DNA from: an uncultured bacterium
Lineage (GTDB): Bacteria; Bacillota; Negativicutes; Veillonellales; Veillonellaceae
Reading direction: 5' to 3'
DNA: 64,000 nt
Assembly (NCBI GenBank): GCA_905214495.1
Contig: CAJMLW010000006.1
Location: forward strand, 1 to 64,000
Shown: positions 27,022 through 35,279 of the stretch, piece after piece
How the letters are laid out: each line of letters opens with the position of its first letter
Numbering within the stretch: the stretch's first letter is position 1
Program-made: the position numbers and the translations under genes
Notes under the pieces: model-generated
Seen by the model: the letters and a program-made list of their open reading frames with translations, nothing else
Database searches by the model: none
Told to the model about the DNA's origin: nothing

Positions 27022-30000
27022 GCCAATCCACCTCCTTCAATTTACGAGCCACAATTGTCATATCACGTTGGTTACCAGTTGGGCCATAGTAGTTAAAGCC
27101 ATAGCTCAATTGGCCATAACCGCCGATCATGTGTGTCGGTTTCATGTGAATATGAGTTGGTGCATTATGCGTACCACCGCGTTGTTTCTTAACTTTCGCA
27201 CCAGGAACGTTGATGTGACGGTCTTGGGAATGGTGCATATAGGAAATACCGCGAGGAATACGTGGTGAAACTACAGCACGAGCTGCAACGATACCGTTTT
27301 TATTGAAAGCTTCTACCCAATCATTATCCTTAACGTCGATTTCTGCTGCATCGTCTTCGTTGAGCCAAATTGTTTGACCACCGCGGAACAATGTCAACAT
27401 TTGTTGGCTATCGAAATACATACTATGTGTAGACCACTTATGATGTGGTGTTAAGTATTTCAATGTGATTTCAGGAATACCTTCTTGTTTGTAGTCACCT
27501 TGTACTGGTTTATAGGACAATACCGGTTTGTACAATGCCATAGCTTCACCGTAATCGCGCATCATTTCATGGTCGCAATAGAAGGATTGACGACCTGTTA
27601 CAGTACGGAATGGTACCTTATCTTCTGTAGATGTAGTAAATGGAGAATAACGACGTTTTTTATCGTTCTTACCAGTACTTGTTACAGAGCTAATGATGAA
27701 GCGTGGTTGACGAACCATGTCATCGAAGGTAATTTTTTCTTGTTCACGACCTTTTGCGTTCTTTTCAAGACCAGAAAGGCCTGTTTTTTCTTCCATTGCT
27801 TTCCAAGAGCGAACAGCCAATTTACCGTTTGTACAAGAAGACAATGTCAATACAGCATTACAAGCTTCCTTACATTCGTAAATGCTAGGACGGCCATGAG
27901 AAATAAATTCTGGATTATCGATGATACCATTTTGATCATACAATGTTTGATATTCATCAGATACGTCCCATGCCATGCCATGAGCACCCATTTTGTTTTC
28001 AATATTAGGTCCCAAGGCAATATATTTTTCAAAGATTTTACTGTAGTCGCGTTTTACATGAACAAGGTTCGGCATTGTTTTACCAGGAATTGGTTCACAT
28101 TCGCCTTTGCTCCAGTCGAGGACTTTCCCTTCTGGTTGAGCCACTTCACCTGGGCTGTCATGACCAAGAGGAGTTGCTACGATATCTTCGTATTCTGTGA
28201 AGCCAGACTCTTTCGCTACACGAGATACTGTTTCAGCAAGGGTACGGAATGTATCCCAGTCAGATTTAGTTTCCCATGCGCAATCAACAGCCGCTTGGAA
28301 TACGTGCACATATGGATGCATATCTGTAGAAGACAAGTCTTCTTTTTCATACCATGTAGCCGCTGGGAACACGATATCAGAATACAAACCTGTAGAAGCC
28401 ATCCGGAAATCGATGTCGATTAAGAGGTCAAGCTTACCAGCTTCATCTGCTTCGCGCCATTTGATTTCTTCTGGTTTTACTGATGCGTCATCATCTTCGA
28501 GAACACCATGTTTTGTACCAAGTAAGTGTTTCAAGAAGTATTCATGGCCTTTAGAGGAAGAACCGATAAGGTTTGCACGCCATACAAACAAGTTGCGTGG
28601 ATGATTTTCTTTAGCTGCTGGATCTTCTACGCAGAATTGTAATTCTTTATTTTTCAATGCTTGCGCCACATATTGGTTAATTTCTGCTTCTGTACCAGCA
28701 CCAGCTGCACGAGCATCGTTAATCAATTCTTGGCTGCCTTTATTGAAAGTAGGATACGATGGCAACCAGCCTAAACGAGCTGCCAATACGTTGTAGTCAC
28801 CAGGGTGACGGTAACGAGGCTTAGCTAATTTAGATACACGGTCTGCCAAGTCAATGCAGTCAGAACGGTATTGTTCTGTAGCAAAGTAAAACCAAGATGT
28901 ACCATTTTGCAAGCGAGGAGCTTTGCTCCAGTCGTTAGCTGTCATGATACCGCCCCAACCTTCAACAGGACGAAGTTTTTCTTGACCTACATAGTGAGCC
29001 CAGCCACCGCCGTTAACACCTTCTGTACCACAGAACATGATAAGGTTCAAGATAGTACGGTAAATGATATCCGCATGGTACCAGTGGTTAATACCACCGC
29101 CCATGATAATCATGGAGCGACCTTTAGTTTTTTCTGCATTATCTGCGAATTCACGAGCTGTAGCAATCACGATATCTGCCTTTACGCCAGTAATTTTTTC
29201 TTGCCATGTAGGTGTGTATGGAGTGTCATCAGTGTAAGCTTTCGCTACTTCACCGCCGATACCACGGTCGATACCATAGTTAGCAAGAATGAGGTCATAT
29301 ACTGTAGTTACTTTTACAGGACCATCAACAGTTTGTACTGTAATCGTTGGAATTGCACGTTCAATAACACCTTCGTGCTCTTCATCACCAAAGTATGGCA
29401 ACTTAACAATAGTCACATCTTCACGTTGATCAAACACGGATAAGCGAGGATCAATTTTAGCCCCTGTATTGCGGTTTTCAAGGCGCAAGTTCCACTTTTC
29501 AGGATGTGTATGACGATCACCCATTGTACCGTTTGGTACAACGATTTCGTGTGTTGTTTCATCAATCAATACAGTTTGGAAATCAGCACCGTCTTCTTTG
29601 CTGCCTAAATCCTTAGCATTTAAGAAACGGCCTGGTTGTACTGCGCCGTTGATGTCTTCAACGCGTACAAGGAATGGCATATCGGTAAACTCTTTCGCAT
29701 ACTCTTTGAAGTATGGAGTTTCCTTGTCGATGTAGTATTCTTTTAAGATTACGTGACCCATTGCCATAGCAAGAGCCGCATCAGTGCCGGCTTTCACATT
29801 GAGCCATGCATCGGAAGAAGTTGTAGATTCCGCATAGTCAGGGGATACGGATACAACCTTAGTACCTTTGTAACGAACCTCTGTCAAGAAGTGAGCGTCA
29901 GGTGTACGTGTCAACGGTACGTTGGAACCCCAAGTCATGATGTAGCCAGCATTGTACCAGTCACCAGATTCAGGTGTATCAGTTTGTTCACCCCAAACTT

Positions 30001-30685
30001 GTGGACTGGATGGTGGCAAATCGGCATACCAGTCATAGAAGGACAATGGTGTACCGCCCATAAGGTTAAGGAAACGAGCACCTGCTGCATAGGACAACAT
30101 GGACATCGCTGGAATTACAGAGAAGCCTGCGTTGCGGTCAGGGCCGTATGTTTTTGCTGTATATAGTAAAGATGCTGCAGTGATTTCTGTCGCTTCGTCC
30201 CATGTGGAACGCACAAAGCCACCCATACCACGGGCAGATTTATATTTTTTCGCCTTTTCAGGGTCTTCTACGATAGATTTCCATGCTTCGATAGGATTTT
30301 TAGCTGTTTTCTTAGCTTCTCTCCAAAGCTCAGCCAATTCGCCGCGTACATATGGATATTTTACGCGCAATGGGCTGTATAAATACCAAGAAAAGGTCGC
30401 ACCACGAGGGCACCCACGTGGTTCATAGTCCGGCATATCATCCGGTGTTTCCGGATAATCTGTTGCTTGGTTTTCCCAGGCTACGACGCCATTTTTAACG
30501 TAAATGTTCCAGCTACAAGAACCTGTACAGTTTACGCCATGTGTTGTGCGGACTACTTTATCGTAGGACCAACGGTCACGATAAAAATTTTCCCATTCGC
30601 GACCGCCTTCTTCTGTGATTTGGTGACCGCTTGGAGATACGTCCTTCTTGCGAAGAAACTTGAATTTCTGAGACAATAAACTCAT
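27011..30685 (-). CDS. narG: respiratory nitrate reductase alpha subunit (molybdopterin)
   Basis: This 1224-residue catalytic subunit reduces nitrate to nitrite with a bis-MGD molybdenum cofactor. The N-terminal HGVNCTGSCSWNIYV gives the His/Cys ligands of FS0. NAGYIMTWGSNVPLTRTPDA is the cofactor region, and TGRQSFYCDHEMM and TPHHKWSTHSMY lie near the C-terminus. No twin-arginine signal peptide is present, as expected for the cytoplasm-facing enzyme. AAGGAGGAC precedes the ATG, only about 22 bases after the T-run of a strong terminator. Confidence 0.96.
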   Translation of the reverse strand: MSLLSQKFKFLRKKDVSPSGHQITEEGGREWENFYRDRWSYDKVVRTTHGVNCTGSCSWNIYVKNGVVAWENQATDYPETPDDMPDYEPRGCPRGATFSWYLYSPLRVKYPYVRGELAELWREAKKTAKNPIEAWKSIVEDPEKAKKYKSARGMGGFVRSTWDEATEITAASLLYTAKTYGPDRNAGFSVIPAMSMLSYAAGARFLNLMGGTPLSFYDWYADLPPSSPQVWGEQTDTPESGDWYNAGYIMTWGSNVPLTRTPDAHFLTEVRYKGTKVVSVSPDYAESTTSSDAWLNVKAGTDAALAMAMGHVILKEYYIDKETPYFKEYAKEFTDMPFLVRVEDINGAVQPGRFLNAKDLGSKEDGADFQTVLIDETTHEIVVPNGTMGDRHTHPEKWNLRLENRNTGAKIDPRLSVFDQREDVTIVKLPYFGDEEHEGVIERAIPTITVQTVDGPVKVTTVYDLILANYGIDRGIGGEVAKAYTDDTPYTPTWQEKITGVKADIVIATAREFADNAEKTKGRSMIIMGGGINHWYHADIIYRTILNLIMFCGTEGVNGGGWAHYVGQEKLRPVEGWGGIMTANDWSKAPRLQNGTSWFYFATEQYRSDCIDLADRVSKLAKPRYRHPGDYNVLAARLGWLPSYPTFNKGSQELINDARAAGAGTEAEINQYVAQALKNKELQFCVEDPAAKENHPRNLFVWRANLIGSSSKGHEYFLKHLLGTKHGVLEDDDASVKPEEIKWREADEAGKLDLLIDIDFRMASTGLYSDIVFPAATWYEKEDLSSTDMHPYVHVFQAAVDCAWETKSDWDTFRTLAETVSRVAKESGFTEYEDIVATPLGHDSPGEVAQPEGKVLDWSKGECEPIPGKTMPNLVHVKRDYSKIFEKYIALGPNIENKMGAHGMAWDVSDEYQTLYDQNGIIDNPEFISHGRPSIYECKEACNAVLTLSSCTNGKLAVRSWKAMEEKTGLSGLEKNAKGREQEKITFDDMVRQPRFIISSVTSTGKNDKKRRYSPFTTSTEDKVPFRTVTGRQSFYCDHEMMRDYGEAMALYKPVLSYKPVQGDYKQEGIPEITLKYLTPHHKWSTHSMYFDSQQMLTLFRGGQTIWLNEDDAAEIDVKDNDWVEAFNKNGIVAARAVVSPRIPRGISYMHHSQDRHINVPGAKVKKQRGGTHNAPTHIHMKPTHMIGGYGQLSYGFNYYGPTGNQRDMTIVARKLKEVDWLED

Positions 30686-30707
30686 CTCGTGTCCTCCTTA
30701 AAACTAC

Positions 30708-30744
30708 AAAAAAGCCCTTGCGTTAGCAATGCCAACAACAAGGG
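30708..30744 (-). terminator. intrinsic terminator/attenuator between the crp-like gene and narG
   Basis: On the minus strand CCCTTG-TT-GTTGGC-ATT-GCTAAC-G-CAAGGG is followed by CTTTTTTG. After the T-run only about 22 bases remain before the narG start, mostly the ribosome site. There is no room for another promoter, so narGHJI must be reached by readthrough. Confidence 0.8.
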
Positions 30745-30757
30745 AGAATATCCACAA

Positions 30758-31444
30758 TTATTCGATATTACTGATATTAGGGTCGATCGTGTCGCTATCT
30801 AAATCGAGTAATCCGATTAATGCATCTAAGTCACAGATTACCAGATGGTGTTTATCATAGGCTACATAGCCTAATTTTCGTAACTCACTGAGCATGCGGT
30901 TTAAACTTTCCCGAGATGTGGCAGCAAATTCAGCTAACTCTTGATTTGTTAATGCGATGTCTATATAGATACCGTCATCACGTTGAATACCATAGCTATT
31001 AGCTAAACGCAATAGTGTCGAATAGAATGCACCTTTTTTGCCATACAACAACAAGTCTCTGTATTTTGCTTGTTGTCGCCGCATATGAAGTGTATAGATT
31101 TTCATCATTGCAATGGCCAGTGAATGGTCCTTTGCAATGGCTGGTTCCAAAACATCATAACGGATGGAATATACCGAGCATTTTTCACGTGCAATCGCAT
31201 TGAACACGTAAGTCCGGATGTTCGTCTCGTACAAAGGAATTTCACCAAGCACATTATTTGGCCCCACCAACCGATGAGCAAAAATATGACCACTTACCTC
31301 AAATTTCTTAATACTAAGTCGTCCTTCGCGGACAATAAAAAAATGATCTGCTATATCACCTTCGTGAAACAAAAACTCGCCTTTTTCAAGGTGAATTGTT
31401 TCTCCTGGCAATGCAAGTAACTGGTTAATTAACTCCTGTTCCAT
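30758..31444 (-). CDS. Crp/Fnr-family regulator with a CRP-type recognition helix
   Basis: This roughly 228-residue protein has an N-terminal cyclic-nucleotide-type beta barrel (GEFLFHEGDIADHFFIV), a long dimer helix and a C-terminal winged helix. The recognition helix reads TSRESLNR, matching the Arg-Glu-x3-Arg pattern of CRP (CSRETVGR) that reads TGTGA. There are only two cysteines, so it lacks the FNR cluster. The effector is unknown; nitrosative or nitrate-linked signals are possible from context. Start 31444 (GGTGAT upstream) is preferred over 31459. Its operon probably continues into narGHJI. Confidence 0.85.
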   Translation of the reverse strand: MEQELINQLLALPGETIHLEKGEFLFHEGDIADHFFIVREGRLSIKKFEVSGHIFAHRLVGPNNVLGEIPLYETNIRTYVFNAIAREKCSVYSIRYDVLEPAIAKDHSLAIAMMKIYTLHMRRQQAKYRDLLLYGKKGAFYSTLLRLANSYGIQRDDGIYIDIALTNQELAEFAATSRESLNRMLSELRKLGYVAYDKHHLVICDLDALIGLLDLDSDTIDPNISNIE

Positions 31445-31558
31445 ACTATCACCGTGCATCTTTCAGTGTCATTTGTCCATATTGATTGTGAAAGTAGCTT
31501 TCATAATCAGCCATGCACAAAAGGCACATATACTATATACTTTACGTATATAATCCCT

Positions 31559-31564
31559 ATTATA
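31559..31564 (-). promoter_or_regulatory. -10 box of the crp-like gene
   Basis: Perfect minus-strand TATAAT with no good -35 box at 17 bp, typical of an activator-dependent promoter. It lies 21 bp from the shared CRP-like site. Confidence 0.6.
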
Positions 31565-31585
31565 ACCGATTAATTCTCATATAAG

Positions 31586-31601
31586 TGTGTTTTTTGTCAC
31601 A
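31586..31601. promoter_or_regulatory. CRP-type site shared by narK and the crp-like gene
   Basis: TGTGTTTTTTGTCACA matches TGTGA-N6-TCACA at nine of ten defined positions. The gap to the -10 box is 21 bp on both sides (31565-31585 and 31602-31622). That centres the site at about -41.5 for both predicted starts, the class II activator position. Confidence 0.65.
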
Positions 31602-31622
31602 TTCACATTATATTCTGTCTTA

Positions 31623-31628
31623 TATAAT
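31623..31628 (+). promoter_or_regulatory. -10 box of narK
   Basis: Perfect TATAAT without a convincing -35 box; the CRP-like site takes that place. The predicted start is near 31635, giving a leader of about 130 nt. Confidence 0.6.
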
Positions 31629-31633
31629 AATGG

Positions 31634-31649
31634 TGTGATTTTAGGCACA
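31634..31649. promoter_or_regulatory. second CRP-like site at the narK start point
   Basis: TGTGATTTTAGGCACA also matches TGTGA-N6-TCACA at nine of ten positions. It overlaps the predicted +1, where binding would block rather than activate. Confidence 0.45.
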
Positions 31650-31699
31650 CTCTCTATTATTATAGTACCACATTTTACAAGACCTTTTAAGGAGATGTG

Positions 31700-31738
31700 C
31701 CACAAATTTGTGTGAAAAAGATTTACTTTTTATCACAT
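31700..31738 (+). promoter_or_regulatory. leader palindrome and hairpin before narK
   Basis: CACAAATTTGTG (31700-31711) is a 12-bp palindrome. It runs into TGTGAAAAAG, a short loop and CTTTTTATCACA, which pair with one bulge. The structure lies just before the AAAGGAG ribosome site and may affect mRNA folding or bind a regulator. Confidence 0.35.
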
Positions 31739-31763
31739 GTGTTTTAGTTAAAGGAGAGCTCTC

Positions 31764-33101
31764 ATGTCAGAACTGAAAATGCCTCAAGTAGGTGCAAGTC
31801 GCAAAGAGATTGTTGCGAACTGGCAACCAGAAAACCCCGAATTTTGGGAAAAGTTTGGTAAAAAAATCGCCAAACAAAACTTGGTAATATCCACTATTGC
31901 CTTAACCTTAGCCTTTTGCGTATGGTATCTATGGGCCACCATTGCAGCGCAATTAAATGGCGCAGGTTTTAACTTTACTACTGAACAATTATTTACACTC
32001 GCAGCCTTACCAGGCCTTGTAGGTGCTACATTGCGTTTCGTCTACACATATATGCCTGCACTTATGGGCGGTAAGAACTGGACCTTTGTATCCACACTTA
32101 TTTTATTAGTTCCTGTTGTATGGCTCGGCTTTGCAGTACAAGATACAACAACTTCTTATACGACATTTATGATTTTAACAGCCCTCATCGGTTTAGCGGG
32201 TGCTAACTTCTCGTCCTCCATGGCGTACATTGGCAACTTCTTCCCAAAATCCGAAAAAGGTACAGCCCTTGGCATCAATGGTGGTGTTGGTAACCTTGGC
32301 ATTTCCGTAATCTATTTCTTAGCTCCATTTGCTATGGGTTCCGCTGCACTTGGTAATGTCTTTGGCGTAACACCTGCTATTATCAAAGGCAACGCAGTAT
32401 ACCTTGCCAATGCGGCTTTCATGTGGGTTGTGCCACTCGTAATTATCCTTGCACTTATGACGCGTTTCATGGATAACTTACCATTGGAAAAACCAAATCC
32501 TAAAAACCTTGTACAAATCTTCGGCAACAAACACACTTGGGCTCTTACATTACTTTACACATGTTCCTTCGGTGCTTTCTCCGGTTACGCAGCAGCACTT
32601 GGTCTCTTGGTAGGTAAAGAATTCCCTGAAATTCCATTCGCATCCATCGCATTCGTTGGTCCACTTGTTGCAGGTGCGCTTCGTCCTGTAGGCGGTTGGT
32701 TATCTGATAAAATCAACAGCGGTACAAAAGTTACTTTCATCAGCCTTATCGGCTTATGTATTACAACTGCACTCATCGCAGTTGGCGTTGACATTCATAA
32801 CTTCCCATTCTTCTTCGCCATGTCCGTATTGACATTCGTATGCTGCGGCTTTGCAACAGGTGCTACATTCCGTATGATTCCTCACGTATTTGGCAATCCG
32901 TTGTTATCCTCTTTAATCACAGGTTTCGTAGCTGCTGTAGCTGCATACGGTGCATTCATTACACCTAAAATCTTCGGTTTCGTATACTCCACATTCGGCA
33001 ACATTCACCCTGCATTCGCAGTACTATTAGCATTCAACATCGTAACAGTTGCGGTTTGCTTCTGGTTCTATGTGCGAAAAGGGGCAAACATGAACGTATA
33101 A
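31764..33101 (+). CDS. narK: nitrate/nitrite transporter (MFS, NarK family)
   Basis: This 445-residue protein has twelve helices with the nitrate signature GLAGANFSSSMAYIGNFFP near residue 140 and a second glycine-rich motif TGFVAAVAAYGAFITP near residue 388. Arginines in ATLRFVYTYMPA and the equivalent second-half segment are expected to bind nitrate. It imports nitrate and/or exports nitrite for NarGHI. AAAGGAGAG precedes the ATG. Confidence 0.92.
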   Translation: MSELKMPQVGASRKEIVANWQPENPEFWEKFGKKIAKQNLVISTIALTLAFCVWYLWATIAAQLNGAGFNFTTEQLFTLAALPGLVGATLRFVYTYMPALMGGKNWTFVSTLILLVPVVWLGFAVQDTTTSYTTFMILTALIGLAGANFSSSMAYIGNFFPKSEKGTALGINGGVGNLGISVIYFLAPFAMGSAALGNVFGVTPAIIKGNAVYLANAAFMWVVPLVIILALMTRFMDNLPLEKPNPKNLVQIFGNKHTWALTLLYTCSFGAFSGYAAALGLLVGKEFPEIPFASIAFVGPLVAGALRPVGGWLSDKINSGTKVTFISLIGLCITTALIAVGVDIHNFPFFFAMSVLTFVCCGFATGATFRMIPHVFGNPLLSSLITGFVAAVAAYGAFITPKIFGFVYSTFGNIHPAFAVLLAFNIVTVAVCFWFYVRKGANMNV

Positions 33102-33182
33102 ATTCAATGCGTAAAACTGAAGATTATCCGTTACGTTTTAGGTGCTTAGAAATATAATTTACCTTCTAACCCCAGTAATAAA

Positions 33183-33270
33183 AGACAGTCCCAATCATCC
33201 TCCAGCTACTTTAACGGTCTGCGGCCTAAGGCCTTGACCTAGTAAAGTCAGATGATTGGGACTGTTCTTT
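33183..33270. repeat. composite terminator with variant module, copy E
   Basis: The outer arms ACAGTCCCAATCATC (33185-33199) and its exact complement (33251-33265) enclose 51 nt. On the minus strand this insert starts TGACTTT and ends GCTGGAG, like the CGACTT/GTGGAG module of the other copies, but its inner stem is different (GGTC paired with GACC around AAGGCCTTAGGCC). T-rich DNA follows on the plus side. It separates convergent narK and the TetR gene. Confidence 0.7.
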
Positions 33271-33392
33271 TATTAGAATCTAGCGTTCAAGTAGATAAAT
33301 AAAACAGGTGAATTATATTTTCTGCCACAGCAATTACGGTTGCTCATGAATTTATGCGTTCAAAACAGAAACTATGTGAAAACCTTATATGC

Positions 33393-33992
33393 TTATTTTC
33401 TTTGTAACCCACGATAAACGAGTTCAAAAATAATTTTCTGAGCTTCTAACCACTCATCGCTCTGAGACCATTTATATTGTTTATTAACAGCATATAGACC
33501 GTGTACTAAAAATACAAAAACGGATACCCCTACATCAAATGAAACCCCAAGGGCTTCTGCCACAACGAGCCCTTGTCGATCTTTTTCACGTCCTATAATG
33601 CGTTGTAATACATATTCTGAAATTTGTTCATCTAAAAATAAAGGTAAATACTTTTTATGTCGTATAATACGCTGACATAAGGGCAATCTATCAAAAATAG
33701 AATCGTATGCTTCTCTCAATGACACAAAATTAGAAGCCGCTGATAAGGTGTTAGCTATAGTTTGTAAATTGTTGTTATCTACCATTCCCGGCTTTGAATA
33801 AGCAATTGCATCATCCACTAAATCATCAATAATTTCAATGATATTACTATAGTGTAAATAAAAAGTAGAACGGGTTATCCCCGAAGCTTTGCACAACGAT
33901 GTTACTGTTACAGACTCAAAAGAATTGTTTTCTAAACAACTAAGCAATCCTTCTTTTAACAACATACGTGTCATTTCTTTTCGAGTTATCAT
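33393..33992 (-). CDS. TetR-family transcriptional regulator
   Basis: This roughly 199-residue protein has an N-terminal HTH (FESVTVTSLCKASGITRSTFYLHYSN) shown by SLCKASGITRSTFYLHY and a divergent ligand-binding domain. Start 33992 has GGAGG at correct spacing. It is divergent from the metallo-hydrolase gene, with two inverted repeats between them, so it probably represses that gene and itself. The ligand is unknown. Confidence 0.85.
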   Translation of the reverse strand: MITRKEMTRMLLKEGLLSCLENNSFESVTVTSLCKASGITRSTFYLHYSNIIEIIDDLVDDAIAYSKPGMVDNNNLQTIANTLSAASNFVSLREAYDSIFDRLPLCQRIIRHKKYLPLFLDEQISEYVLQRIIGREKDRQGLVVAEALGVSFDVGVSVFVFLVHGLYAVNKQYKWSQSDEWLEAQKIIFELVYRGLQRK

Positions 33993-34036
33993 ATAACCTC
34001 CAACATAGACATTTTTATACAGTGTGTCTATTAATA

Positions 34037-34057
34037 AACAATATGTCAATTATTGTT
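34037..34057. promoter_or_regulatory. candidate TetR-type operator 1
   Basis: AACAATA-N7-TATTGTT is a perfect inverted repeat in the tetR/metallo-hydrolase intergenic region. Confidence 0.5.
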
Positions 34058-34060
34058 AAG

Positions 34061-34089
34061 ACTAGTATAACAAAACAAGGTATACTAGT
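34061..34089. promoter_or_regulatory. candidate TetR-type operator 2
   Basis: ACTAGTATA-N11-TATACTAGT is a perfect 9-bp inverted repeat. The right arm contains TATACT, which could be the -10 box of the metallo-hydrolase gene. Confidence 0.5.
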
Positions 34090-34153
34090 TCTAGAGATTA
34101 CAAATAGTAATCTATTCAATCAAATCGACAATAATTCAATTAAGGAGATACCT

Positions 34154-34939
34154 ATGACACAATATACTCACATTCGAAATGCAACAGGAAAATTAACAAT
34201 AAAAAGTACAACATTCCTTATTGATCCATTCTTAGCACCAAAAGATACTTATCCTGGCTTTGAAGGAACATTTAACTATCAACAAAGAATGCCTATGGTT
34301 GATTTACCTGTATCAATGGACAATCTATTAAGCAATGTAACTGCAGTAGTAGTTACACACACACATCTCGATCATTGGGATGACACGGCAATTAACTCTA
34401 TTCCAAAGTCACTTCCTATTTTTGTACAAAATACAGCAGACAAAGAACTTATTACTTCACAAGGTTTTAATGATGTACGCATCATTTTTGAAAGTCTTGA
34501 GTTTAATGGTATCACATTAAGAAAAACAGGTGGCTCACACGGCACTGTAGAAATGTATGCAAATCCAGTTCTCGCACCATTAGCAGGCGATGCAATGGGC
34601 GTTATTTTTGAAGCAGAAGACGAACCAACGGTGTACCTTGTAGGCGATACAGTATGGACAAGCGATGTAGAGAAGGCACTTCTTCGCTTCGACCCTAATG
34701 TTATTATTATGAATACAGGATATGCTCAAATTTTGGGCTTTGAAGATAGTATTATTATGGGTACAAAAGATATTGGCCGCATGGTAGTCCGCAAACCAGA
34801 GGCTAAAATCATCGCTGTTCATATGGATACAGTTAATCATACAGCAACAAGCCGTAAGGATGTGCACAAATTTATCAAAGGCACCAATATCGAAAGCCAT
34901 GTAGCAGTCCCTGAGGATGGAGAAACTATTGTACTATAA
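34154..34939 (+). CDS. metallo-beta-lactamase-fold hydrolase, UlaG-like
   Basis: This roughly 261-residue protein has the metal motif THTHLDHWDD near residue 70, a further histidine in GGSHGTVEM, Asp in YLVGDTVW and His in AVHMDTVNH. This layout is that of UlaG-like lactonases and other stand-alone MBL hydrolases. The substrate is unknown. Start 34154 (AAGGAGAT upstream) replaces the longer frame from 33968. Expression is likely under the divergent TetR protein. Confidence 0.82.
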   Translation: MTQYTHIRNATGKLTIKSTTFLIDPFLAPKDTYPGFEGTFNYQQRMPMVDLPVSMDNLLSNVTAVVVTHTHLDHWDDTAINSIPKSLPIFVQNTADKELITSQGFNDVRIIFESLEFNGITLRKTGGSHGTVEMYANPVLAPLAGDAMGVIFEAEDEPTVYLVGDTVWTSDVEKALLRFDPNVIIMNTGYAQILGFEDSIIMGTKDIGRMVVRKPEAKIIAVHMDTVNHTATSRKDVHKFIKGTNIESHVAVPEDGETIVL

Positions 34940-34956
34940 GTTACTATATACCTATG

Positions 34957-34985
34957 TTGTTTTTATGTTGTTATTGAGGTATACT
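34957..34985 (+). promoter_or_regulatory. promoter of the candidate small RNA
   Basis: TTGTTT (34957-34962), exactly 17 bp, then TATACT (34980-34985). It begins 17 bp after the metallo-hydrolase stop codon and points into a gene-free region. Confidence 0.55.
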
Positions 34986-34991
34986 ATAAAC

Positions 34992-35170
34992 ATAAAGAGA
35001 GTCATTGACGTGTGCGAGCGTTAGGCTCATCTAAAAATTCGGAAAATAAGATGCGCCTAACGTGTAAGTATTACCAGTACTTATTACGTTAGGCGTTTCT
35101 TAAGTTTATTTGAGTAAACTTAAGATGGAAATTACAATGAAGCGTCAGGTCTACCTGACGCTTTTATTCT
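34992..35170 (+). ncRNA. candidate structured small RNA
   Basis: No ORF is present. The element CGCCTAACG (35054-35062) can pair upstream with CGTTAGGC (35019-35026), extended by CATCT with AGATG. Alternatively it pairs downstream with CGTTAGGCG (35087-35095), which is followed by TTTCTT. The two folds exclude each other, as in attenuators. Two more hairpins follow: CTTAAGTTT with AAACTTAAG (35099-35124), and AAGCGTCAGGT with ACCTGACGCTT (35140-35163) plus a T-run as terminator. With the promoter at 34957 this suggests a transcript of about 110 or 180 nt. It does not match any RNA family I recognise. Confidence 0.4.
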
Positions 35171-35190
35171 TTCATAAATAATTATTAGTT

Positions 35191-35276
35191 AAAGACCCTC
35201 TTCAGAATCCGACTTTGCCCCTGTTCCGAAGGAACAGATCTGGGCGGTGGAGGATTATGGAGAGGGTCTTTTATTT
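35191..35276. repeat. composite 3'-end hairpin, copy B
   Basis: Outer arms AAAGACCCTCT and AGAGGGTCTTT (35191-35201, 35261-35271) enclose AATCC/GGATT and the module. The module is CGACTTT, GCCC, hairpin CTGTTCC-GAA-GGAACAG, ATCT, GGGC and GGTGGAG. The GCCC/GGGC pair replaces GGCC/GGCC of copies A and D with pairing kept. It lies at the 3' end of cooS, with a plus-strand T-run. Confidence 0.8.
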
Positions 35277-35279
35277 ATA

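Noticed and set aside
27485..28423. 312-codon open frame antisense to narG, with other long frames opposite narG and narH
   Set aside because: It lies wholly inside narG on the other strand, is rich in Cys, Phe and His as antisense frames usually are, and has no ribosome site. narG motifs and codon use account for it.
31684..31715. Mini-leader ORF ATGTGCCACAAATTTGTGTGA before narK
   Set aside because: The AAGGAG lies directly against the ATG with no spacing, so translation is unlikely.
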